DNA of 7,086 nucleotides from Gammaproteobacteria bacterium (GTDB lineage Bacteria > Pseudomonadota > Gammaproteobacteria > Coxiellales > Coxiellaceae): positions 1 to 7,086 of the forward strand of contig JAJFJO010000130.1 in NCBI GenBank assembly GCA_021774015.1. The letters run 5' to 3'. The translations under genes and the position numbers were made by a program. Below the pieces are notes generated by a model that saw only the letters and a program-made list of their open reading frames with translations, was not told the DNA's origin and did no database searches. This document shows, one piece after another, positions 1 through 5,738 of the stretch; the first letter of the stretch is position 1; every line of letters starts with the position of its first letter.

Positions 1-2
1 TA

Positions 3-494
3 GCATTATGGAATATTTTTTCTAGCACCGTTGGAATAGCGATCACTCTGTTTTATGACAGCATGATCCAGTGGAAATGGGTGAATAATGTATTAAATGG
101 CTTGCGCTGGTTGCCAGCAACCACTCTTATACAACCCGTTATCACCCTAGAAAACAACTCTATGCTAGACTCAGCCAAACGTTCTAGCCAATTGGTAGTG
201 GACCTATGGGGGCCTTCCGTACGTATTAATTTTGCATTTCGATTTGGCTGTGCCGCTAGCCTTTTAAAGCTCCTCTCAGCATTACCCTTAATTATCACAC
301 TTTTTATTGGTGGTGCTAGTACCATTACTGTTGGGTTTAGTCTCACTGTCTTTTTTGAGATGTTAATAAAGACCGTACTCAGTAGCGCACAAACAGTGAC
401 CTCAACGGCTTTATATATTTATGCAAAAGATAAGACTATTCCTAAACATTTTGACGAGTCTATTCAGCAGGCTTTTATTGCGACTGAAAATTGA
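3..494 (+). CDS. Multi-pass membrane protein, DUF6159-like (C-terminal part)
   Basis: The reading frame is open from the left edge of the window (first full codon at 3), so the ATG at 63 is probably internal and the true start lies outside. About 163 residues are visible. They contain a hydrophobic segment at the left edge, a conserved-looking stretch reading PVITLENNSMLDSAKRSSQL, then long hydrophobic segments around DNA 235-415 and a short charged tail. The pattern 'valine-rich strand, E-N, A-x-K-R-S, W-G', ending in a Tyr-rich helix (ALYIYA) followed by P-x-x-F-D, resembles bacterial DUF6159 membrane proteins, whose function is unknown. It would sit in the inner membrane. The assignment is from memory of the family pattern, not from a search. 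The gene is convergent with the next one; 187 bases separate them, with no clear terminator hairpin. Confidence 0.7.
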   Translation, partial: ALWNIFSSTVGIAITLFYDSMIQWKWVNNVLNGLRWLPATTLIQPVITLENNSMLDSAKRSSQLVVDLWGPSVRINFAFRFGCAASLLKLLSALPLIITLFIGGASTITVGFSLTVFFEMLIKTVLSSAQTVTSTALYIYAKDKTIPKHFDESIQQAFIATEN

Positions 495-681
495 TTCGCA
501 AGCAAGCTCACGAGCGTTCTTTCGTTGACCTGGGAAACATGGATCCTGGATATTAAGGCTTTCTAACACTCGCAAATAATATGGCATTACGTAATAGTGT
601 TCAACACGTTACCTCAATGTAATCGCTGCAGCATATATTAAGTGGGCTGAGATTTAATATAATTCATATGCGCTATATCTC

Positions 682-1407
682 TTATTTTATCTGCACCCCA
701 AAATAGGTTTTGTACAGACGCTGCATCACAGTTGTATTATTTTTACCTTGCTGTGCTGTTGCAGCAGACCAAATTTTATTGCTACCAAGAATGCACTGAC
801 CGCTGTCTTTCGGACCCATCGACAAAAACACCTTAGTTTTAACGATAGGACAATGGCATATCGCTCTTGGTGTTAAGTGGTGGTTGCTTTTAATATAGAC
901 AACACCACATCGAATACCAAAACAATTTGCCCAGGCGGTAGGTTCATCGAAAGCACATGTTGTTTTCGATGGGTTATCTAAATTCTTGGTGTTTGCTAGT
1001 GAGAAATTAGAAGTGACACTCACCAAACTTGTTTTAGTTCTTTCTGGCGCGCTGTTTTTGAAACTCTTAGGGCCTACTGATGCTGACATCCATGCATGAT
1101 TCAGATGTGATTGCTGCAAACCATAAATCTTACATAGGCAATCCGCCATACGGGGCGCCCTCTTGGTGATAACACATTGTGCTTTTGAGCATAATGCATA
1201 AGGCATATCCGTTGTGGCGTATAAATTTGAATCAGAATGAGGGTGGCCTATTTTTTGACCCATTACTTTATAGATGCATTGAATATTGTTCCCATGCCCG
1301 TTAACATTTTGACAAGAAGGCGTTGCCAACACAGATGCCAATGAAGTGGATATAAATAGTGCAAGGTACGTCACAACTAGACTGAAAAGCGGGATCCATC
1401 GTTTCAT
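682..1407 (-). CDS. Secreted cysteine-rich protein with duplicated Cys module, unknown function
   Basis: This encodes 241 residues. The frame is open upstream to 1479, but the ATG at 1407 is chosen because AGGAGAGG lies just upstream and the protein then begins with a classic signal peptide: MKRW, a hydrophobic core (residues 5-20), and small residues before a probable cleavage near residue 28 (VLA/TPS). The mature part has 12 cysteines (32, 44, 73, 78, 90, 92, 151, 162, 167, 184, 186, 205). Two copies of C-x4-C ... C-x-C are visible (73-92 and 162-186), each followed by a G-P-K sequence (112-114 and 198-200), so the protein looks internally duplicated. Export to the periplasm or outside with disulphide bonds is inferred. 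I do not recognise a named family. Similar Cys-rich signal-peptide proteins occur in Legionella-like bacteria, but that is only an impression. Confidence 0.75.
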   Translation of the reverse strand: MKRWIPLFSLVVTYLALFISTSLASVLATPSCQNVNGHGNNIQCIYKVMGQKIGHPHSDSNLYATTDMPYALCSKAQCVITKRAPRMADCLCKIYGLQQSHLNHAWMSASVGPKSFKNSAPERTKTSLVSVTSNFSLANTKNLDNPSKTTCAFDEPTAWANCFGIRCGVVYIKSNHHLTPRAICHCPIVKTKVFLSMGPKDSGQCILGSNKIWSAATAQQGKNNTTVMQRLYKTYFGVQIK

Positions 1408-1412
1408 AGTAG

Positions 1413-1420
1413 CCTCTCCT
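1413..1420 (-). promoter_or_regulatory. Strong Shine-Dalgarno deciding the start of the Cys-rich protein
   Basis: On the minus strand the sequence AGGAGAGG is followed by five bases (CTACT) and then the ATG at 1407. This is the best ribosome-binding site near that gene and is the reason for rejecting the longer start at 1479. Confidence 0.8.
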
Positions 1421-1429
1421 ATCCTTAGA

Positions 1430-1457
1430 ATGATAAAAGAATACCGCATCTCAGCAA
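1430..1457 (-). promoter_or_regulatory. Possible sigma-70 promoter for the Cys-rich protein
   Basis: On the minus strand, TTGCTG (1457-1452) is followed after 16 bases by TATCAT (1435-1430), which matches 5 of 6 bases of the -10 consensus. The -35 match is weak (3 of 6). The -35 box lies inside the inverted repeat at 1452-1476, so a protein bound there could block or recruit polymerase. This is read by eye only. Confidence 0.35.
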
Positions 1458-1476
1458 TTCCTGCTAGGAATTGCTG
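1452..1476. repeat. Perfect 11-bp inverted repeat in divergent intergenic region
   Basis: The arms CAGCAATTCCT (1452-1462) and AGGAATTGCTG (1466-1476) are exactly complementary and separated by GCT. No T-run follows on either strand, so it does not look like an intrinsic terminator. Its place between two divergent genes, 45 bases upstream of the minus-strand start codon and 77 bases upstream of the CLC start codon, fits an operator for a dimeric regulator or a 5'-UTR hairpin. Confidence 0.6.
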
Positions 1477-1552
1477 CAATATCGCTCAGCCTTTGGTAGT
1501 ATCCCCGCTGATCAATTTTTTCAATCAAACCTTATGAGCTGTCTGAAAGAAT

Positions 1553-3316
1553 ATGAACCAAGAAACAGAAGAGTTACAACAACCTTTAAACACCAGTTGG
1601 ATGATGCTACTCGCTTTCCTTGTCGGCATTATTGGTGGTTTCGGTGCCATTGTCTTTCGTGGCATGATCGGCCTCGTACATAACCTCTCTTTCAACGGCA
1701 CCTTCAGTGTTATCTTCAATGCTAACGAACATGCGGCCAAAAGCATTTGGGGTGCAGGTATTATCCTTGTCCCTGTTATCGGTGCTGTTATTGTCACCTG
1801 GCTCACCCAAAAATTTGCTAAAGAAGCACGCGGCCACGGTGTGCCAGAAGTGATGGATGCGATTTATTATCGTGAAGGTAAAATCCGCCCTGCTGTTGCT
1901 GTGATCAAAGCAATAGCCTCATCCATCTCCATTGGAACAGGAGGTTCAGTGGGCCGTGAAGGTCCCATTATTCAAATCGGTGCTGCCTTTGGTTCCACCC
2001 TCGGGCAAATCATCAAAATGTCGGCACGACAACGAATTGTACTCATTGCTGCAGGTGCTGCCGCCGGAATCGCTGCCACCTTTAATGCCCCTATTGGTGG
2101 GTTAGCATTTGCGATGGAACTTATGATGGTGACGCTCAGTGCTGTGAATGTTGCACTCGTCGCCACTGCCACCGTCACAGCAACAGTCATTAGCCGAGCA
2201 TTTTTAGGCATAGCACCTTCGTTTGATGTGCCTAACCTAGCAACGCCAATGGCACATGCACTCAACCCCGTCACCATTATTTTATTTATTCCATTTGGAA
2301 TTGTATTAGGAGCTGCTGCGGCATTATTTATTCATTCCATTTATTGGTGTGAAGATCGTTTTGATAATGCCTTTAAAAATCCTTACATCCGACATATGAC
2401 AGGTATGTTTGCTTTAGGTGTGATGCTTTATTTGTTTATGCATTTTGGCGGTCACTATTATATTGAAGGTGTCGGTTACTCCACCATCTTAGACATATTA
2501 CGCAATGTCATTACTAATCCCTGGTTTTTAATTCTGTTATTTTTAGCGAAACTGTTAGCAACCAGCCTTACCTTAGGCTCCGGAGCATCGGGTGGTGTTT
2601 TTTCTCCTTCCTTATTTTTGGGGGCAGCGCTTGGCTCTGCATTTGCGATTTTTGCTCAGCATTTATTCCCCGGTTATAACATCAACCCCACCCTGTTTGC
2701 TGTTGCGGGCATGGCTGCAATGGTTGCTGGTAGCACCGGCGCCGTGTTGACCGCTATCGCGATGACCTTTGAACAAACTCGTGACTATGCCGACATTCTA
2801 CCAATTATGATTACTGTCGCACTAACCTATGCCGTGCGCGTTCGTATTACCAATGAAAGTATTTATACGTTAAAACTATTTCGTCGTGGCCATGTCGTCC
2901 CTCAAGGACTGCAAGCTGCTATTTCAGTTAATAGGCGCGCACGTCATTTAATGAATAAAGATTTTACGCTCGTTGAGCTGGGCACATTATCAGAATGGTT
3001 AACAAAACAAGCGGATCATGCCTCAGCAAAAAGAACCATTGTGTATGAAAATGATGAGATCATTGGTGTTATCCGTCGCGAGTTGAGTTACTTACGATCT
3101 GATGTCGACATTGAAAAACTCATTGATAAAAACTTTGTGATTGTATCTGCCAACTCGACCTGGCCTGTGATTTTAAGAACGATGCAGGAACACAAGTCTC
3201 CCGTGGTGCTTGTCTCACACAGCCTTCGCGCCAAAAAAGCCAGCGACATTGTTGGGATTATTTCACAGCATGAGCTATTAGCGTCATCACATAAAACAGC
3301 GCAGCTGTTAGATTAA
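1553..3316 (+). CDS. CLC-family chloride channel / Cl-/H+ antiporter with C-terminal CBS-like region
   Basis: A complete 587-residue inner-membrane anion transporter. All CLC signatures are present: G-H-G-V-P (94-98, the GSGIP-type anion-site loop), G-R-E-G-P (134-138, with E136 as the gating glutamate), the helix after N-A-P (178-180), G-G-V-F-S-P (347-352) and the pore tyrosine Y438 in SIYTLKL. Around ten hydrophobic segments span residues 15-430. The last ~135 residues are soluble and look like a degenerate CBS pair (about 465-510 and 525-577), longer than E. coli ClcA, which lacks this part; CBS domains often bind adenine nucleotides. The position matching the internal proton glutamate of E. 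coli ClcA (E203) is leucine (L190), so coupling may differ. An in-frame stop at 1544-1546 fixes ATG 1553 as the first possible ATG; only a weak GAAAGA precedes it. Likely roles are acid tolerance or chloride balance. Confidence 0.95.
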   Translation: MNQETEELQQPLNTSWMMLLAFLVGIIGGFGAIVFRGMIGLVHNLSFNGTFSVIFNANEHAAKSIWGAGIILVPVIGAVIVTWLTQKFAKEARGHGVPEVMDAIYYREGKIRPAVAVIKAIASSISIGTGGSVGREGPIIQIGAAFGSTLGQIIKMSARQRIVLIAAGAAAGIAATFNAPIGGLAFAMELMMVTLSAVNVALVATATVTATVISRAFLGIAPSFDVPNLATPMAHALNPVTIILFIPFGIVLGAAAALFIHSIYWCEDRFDNAFKNPYIRHMTGMFALGVMLYLFMHFGGHYYIEGVGYSTILDILRNVITNPWFLILLFLAKLLATSLTLGSGASGGVFSPSLFLGAALGSAFAIFAQHLFPGYNINPTLFAVAGMAAMVAGSTGAVLTAIAMTFEQTRDYADILPIMITVALTYAVRVRITNESIYTLKLFRRGHVVPQGLQAAISVNRRARHLMNKDFTLVELGTLSEWLTKQADHASAKRTIVYENDEIIGVIRRELSYLRSDVDIEKLIDKNFVIVSANSTWPVILRTMQEHKSPVVLVSHSLRAKKASDIVGIISQHELLASSHKTAQLLD

Positions 3317-3327
3317 AATAAAAACAC

Positions 3328-3508
3328 TCAAGCAGTAACAATAGGTATCGTCTTTATATGCTTATCTATTGCAACACGCACTTCTGGGTACATTGGCAAA
3401 TGCATTTATATCTAGCAATTGTATTTCTGACACATCAATACCGATCCCTTTTGCCAGCATCATCATGGAATACAAGTAACGCAGTAAGACATTAGCCCCG
3501 ACGATACT
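3328..3508 (-). pseudogene. Frameshifted C-terminal remnant of an unidentified protein
   Basis: On the minus strand a protein-like frame reads ...LLRYLYSMMMLAKGIGIDVS... and then DINAFANVP before stopping at 3362. Skipping one base near 3384-3388 continues it smoothly as EVRVAIDKHIKTIPIVTA to a TGA at 3330-3328. The good amino-acid flow on both sides of a one-base shift suggests a decayed gene end rather than chance. No family is recognised. A tiny intact ORF from the ATG triplet at 3466-3458 cannot be excluded. The upstream part of the frame overlaps the LRR scrap and is probably just its antisense. Confidence 0.35.
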
Positions 3509-3679
3509 TTTCGTATTCCAGTGGGTGTGACAACGATTGGTTACAGTGCCGTTGATGGCTGCGATGACTTACAACACATTTACGTTAACCAAGCCCAGCA
3601 AAGTGAATTAATATCATTACCAAGGGGGGCTGTTGGATTAATTACCGAGCATTTTTGGGTTGGCAGTGGAGATAGCTAA
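3488..3679 (+). pseudogene. C-terminal remnant of a BspA-type (LRR_5) leucine-rich repeat gene
   Basis: A 63-codon open stretch without a plausible start follows an in-frame TAA at 3485-3487. Its core, RIPVGVTTIGYSAVDGCDDL, is one 23-residue BspA-type repeat: I-P-x-G-V-T-x-I-G-x-x-A-x-x-G-C-x-x-L. It is followed by HIYVNQAQQSELISLPRG, which parallels the end of the repeat array in the minus-strand LRR protein of this window (GSIYTKEADVEIVRGLLP). It therefore looks like the last repeat plus cap of a paralogue whose upstream repeats are gone. It ends at TAA 3677-3679. Confidence 0.65.
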
Positions 3680-3790
3680 TGCGATAATGCTCTTAGCTGG
3701 GGAAATGACTGCTAAAAAGGTAGTATGACGATGATTCCAACTTAGGTTAATGGCTCAATTTTTGTAAAACTTTTTTTAGAATGCTTACCT

Positions 3791-3817
3791 TTGACATGAC
3801 ATTATTCTCAATTTAAT
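3791..3817 (+). promoter_or_regulatory. Sigma-70 promoter of the LRR gene, with AT-rich upstream stretch
   Basis: A perfect -35 box TTGACA (3791-3796) is followed after 15 bases by TTTAAT (3812-3817, 5 of 6 matches); AATACT at 3815 is an alternative with 18-base spacing. The stretch from 3755 to 3780 is very AT-rich with T and A runs, like an UP element. The start codon is 32 bases downstream of the -10 box. No operator is evident. Confidence 0.6.
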
Positions 3818-3835
3818 ACTAGAACTCACAATTTT

Positions 3836-3840
3836 AAGGA
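3836..3840 (+). promoter_or_regulatory. Ribosome-binding site of the LRR gene
   Basis: AAGGA lies nine bases before the ATG at 3850, a normal distance, and supports this start. Confidence 0.7.
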
Positions 3841-3849
3841 ACGATTGCA

Positions 3850-5349
3850 ATGAGAATCAAACCAACTGACACTGAATTTTCTTGGGATATAAAAGACTCA
3901 AGAACAACCTTAGAAGACATCGTTGCAGTGCTTACTGCCCCGACATCACAGCTAAAAAAACTCCATCTTAGGCAAAACCTTTGTTTTGATGGCGACAGCA
4001 TAGACATAGTCGATATTGCAGATATCATACCAGCAATTGCTGAAGCACTCAAAAGAAATAGCACACTCACAAAACTTGATTTGTCTAGTAATGATTTCGG
4101 TGACGAAGAAGCAATAGCAATTACTGAGGCACTCAGAGAAAATAATTCACTAACAAAACTTGATTTATTCGATAATATGATGGGTGACTACAGCCTAAAA
4201 GCAATCGCCAAAATACTCAAAGTAAATAATTCGCTTAAAGTACTTAACTTGGGTGGCAGTGATAGTGAGATCGGCTTTCATGGTATAGCAGCGATTGTTA
4301 GAGAAAGTAATACGCTCACAAAATTTACTTGTGTTGGGGGAGTTATTGATGCGGTCGGCGTAGGTTCATTTGCTAGAGCGCTCCAGAAAAATAACACACT
4401 ACTAACACTTGATCTTAGCGACAATCAAATCTGCAATAGCATAAAAGCAATTGCATGGGCACTCCAAAAAAATACATCTCTTAAGAGAATTTATCTTGAC
4501 GGCAATCAAATCGACCATAAAGATATAAAAGAAATCGCCAAAGCGCTTAAAGTAAACACCTCACTTATAACAATTACCCTCGGTCACAGTAACATCAATA
4601 ATAAATATGCAGTGATAATTGCTGACGCAATCAAAGCAAACCGCACACTAACAACACTTGACCTTAGCGGGAACCTAATCAGTAATAGAGGCATAATAGC
4701 AATCGCTGAGGCGCTCAAAACAAATTCCTCACTTACACACCTTATTCTCGGTGCCAATAAATTTGATGAGAAGGCATTAATAGTCATTGCGGATGCACTT
4801 AAAACTCCTGGCTGTGGAATAGTAGTACTTGACCTGCAAGGAATTAATATTTCCAATGCCTCAGGAGAAGCTCTTATTGACGCGCTCACGACAAACACGG
4901 GGATATGCCAGCTTGTACTTGAGCAAAAGAAAATAAATATAGGCCAACTGGCAAGAATCGAGGCAATCTTAGCGCCTAGATTAGCTTCGGGTAAATTGAC
5001 AAAAGCAGCCTCTTCTTTGTACGCAAGTGCTGGTGCAGCAGAAGGTGCAGGTGCTGGTGCTGGTGCAGGTGCAGGTGCAGGTGCAGGTGCAGGTGCAGGT
5101 GCAGGTGCAGGTGCAGGTGCAGCCCCTGCTCCTGCTGGAAGCAAAAATACAAGATTACTTTCTGATATTCATGATGACAACCCATCAGATTTAAAGCGAC
5201 CGAGATTATTCACTTCCCTTTCAGAGAAGGCTGAAGATAGTGGTGCAACAGGCGCTGCTCCTGTCAATACTAGCAATGGGAGAAATACAAATGAACCCGC
5301 AACTGAGGATTCAGATTTGTCCGGAGCACCTGCTCTTGGAGGAAGCTAA
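3850..5349 (+). CDS. Ribonuclease-inhibitor-type LRR protein with Gly-Ala tract and disordered tail
   Basis: Complete, 499 residues, no signal peptide or membrane segment. Residues 36-372 hold about twelve LRRs of 27-30 residues with the RI-type pattern (A-L-K-x-N-x-x-L-T-x-L-D-L-S-x-N-x-I); repeat starts include L73, L101, L129, L156, L184, L211, L239, L267 and L295. This class is typical of eukaryotic NLR/RI proteins and of effectors in intracellular bacteria, and forms a curved protein-binding solenoid. Residues 399-424 are thirteen Gly-Ala dipeptides, then A-P-A-P-A. The tail (430-499) is polar, with a basic L-K-R-P-R patch (448-452) and acidic residues near the end. A good promoter and RBS directly precede it, so it is probably transcribed alone. 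A host-directed effector is a reasonable inference: the E/D-containing, hydrophilic C-terminus would suit type IV secretion, but nothing here proves secretion. The target is unknown. Confidence 0.88.
   Translation: MRIKPTDTEFSWDIKDSRTTLEDIVAVLTAPTSQLKKLHLRQNLCFDGDSIDIVDIADIIPAIAEALKRNSTLTKLDLSSNDFGDEEAIAITEALRENNSLTKLDLFDNMMGDYSLKAIAKILKVNNSLKVLNLGGSDSEIGFHGIAAIVRESNTLTKFTCVGGVIDAVGVGSFARALQKNNTLLTLDLSDNQICNSIKAIAWALQKNTSLKRIYLDGNQIDHKDIKEIAKALKVNTSLITITLGHSNINNKYAVIIADAIKANRTLTTLDLSGNLISNRGIIAIAEALKTNSSLTHLILGANKFDEKALIVIADALKTPGCGIVVLDLQGINISNASGEALIDALTTNTGICQLVLEQKKINIGQLARIEAILAPRLASGKLTKAASSLYASAGAAEGAGAGAGAGAGAGAGAGAGAGAGAGAAPAPAGSKNTRLLSDIHDDNPSDLKRPRLFTSLSEKAEDSGATGAAPVNTSNGRNTNEPATEDSDLSGAPALGGS
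5044..5121 (+). repeat. Hexanucleotide tandem repeat GGTGCW x13 coding for poly(Gly-Ala)
   Basis: There are thirteen consecutive in-frame six-base units. Units 2 and 3 are GGTGCT and the rest GGTGCA, including ten identical units in a row from 5062 to 5121. Because the unit is two codons, replication slippage would lengthen or shorten the Gly-Ala linker without breaking the frame. The near-identity of the codons indicates recent expansion. The long antisense open frames here come from this repeat. Confidence 0.95.
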
Positions 5350-5359
5350 GATAATTAAC

Positions 5360-5393
5360 CTCGAAATCTCTTTAGAAATGAACTTATTTCGAG
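5360..5393. repeat. 8-bp inverted repeat just after the LRR gene
   Basis: CTCGAAAT (5360-5367) and ATTTCGAG (5386-5393) are exactly complementary with an 18-base loop. It lies 10 bases past the LRR stop codon and overlaps the start of the transposase remnant. There is no T-run after it, so a terminator role is weak; chance is possible. Confidence 0.3.
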
Positions 5394-5634
5394 AAGAATT
5401 AACGCAAATCATTAATCATAGACACCCATTGTTTATTTTTGCTGAGCAAATTGATTGAGATACGGTGACAGCAATTGCCGAAAAATAGTTTAATAAATCC
5501 TGCGGCCGTCTAGCCAAATCAAGCTGACTTATATAAAGCTTGCTTTTGTTAAAGTGACTTACTATCGACACGCCCAACAAATGAAACGAGCAAAAAAATC
5601 AGGTGCCAAGCTTAAAACCTATCTTGAATGTTGA
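5378..5634 (+). pseudogene. Dead IS5-like transposase: multiple stops and internal deletion
   Basis: From ATG 5378 the frame reads MNLFREEL, then HPLFIFAEQID, the start typical of IS5-group transposases (normally ...L-A-x-x-I-D-W). The expected Trp codon is TGA at 5456. Beyond it the same frame continues DTVTAIAEK, a TAG at 5486 (where Tyr would fit), FNKSCGRLAKSS, a TGA at 5525 (where Arg would fit), LI, a TAA at 5534, then SLLLLK. The usual middle of the protein is missing. At 5554 another frame takes up YYRHAQQMKRAKKSGAKLKT and ends in YLE-C, matching the mid-protein R-Y-A-H-A-x-Q-x-K-R-A-x-K...K-L-x-T-Y-L-G segment of the same family. The catalytic DDE region is absent. No terminal inverted repeats were identified. 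Confidence 0.7.
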
Positions 5635-5738
5635 GTTTGGTGTTAAGGTAAGTGTAGTTGCAACACAAGTAGGATATTAGTTTTTTTAACATCAAGAATT
5701 AGGCATGGACAGACACATACTTTTAGAATAGCTCCATA

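Larger units (their letters stand above)
3317..3849. other. Gene-free stretch holding two gene remnants and a promoter region
   Basis: There is no intact gene here. The left part holds the frameshifted minus-strand remnant (3328-3508), the middle holds the BspA-LRR scrap (3488-3679), and the right end holds the promoter and ribosome-binding site of the next LRR gene. I see nothing recognisable in 3680-3755. No convincing terminator hairpin follows the CLC gene. Confidence 0.6.

Noticed and set aside
586..595. Palindrome ATTACGTAAT between the convergent genes
   Set aside because: It is short and AT-rich with no spacer or T-run, and is easily expected by chance in such sequence.
1408..1479. 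Longer N-terminus (24 extra residues) for the Cys-rich protein
   Set aside because: It would bury the signal peptide and the strong AGGAGAGG site and would code through the inverted repeat; the ATG at 1407 fits far better.
1346..1683. Small plus-strand ORFs of 63 and 70 residues before and over the CLC start
   Set aside because: They are antisense or out-of-frame to the Cys-rich and CLC genes, lack ribosome-binding sites and look non-protein-like.
4584..5144. 186-residue minus-strand open frame rich in Ala-Pro
   Set aside because: It is the antisense of the LRR repeats and the GGTGCA tract; the repeat keeps several frames open without being coding.
5240..5458. 72-codon plus-strand ORF overlapping the end of the LRR gene
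   Set aside because: Its first half is an out-of-frame shadow of the LRR tail; only the part from 5378 is protein-like, and that belongs to the transposase remnant.
5681..5687. T-run as an intrinsic terminator for the LRR gene
   Set aside because: No stable GC-rich stem precedes it; the only nearby self-complementary string (GTTGCAAC) is too short.
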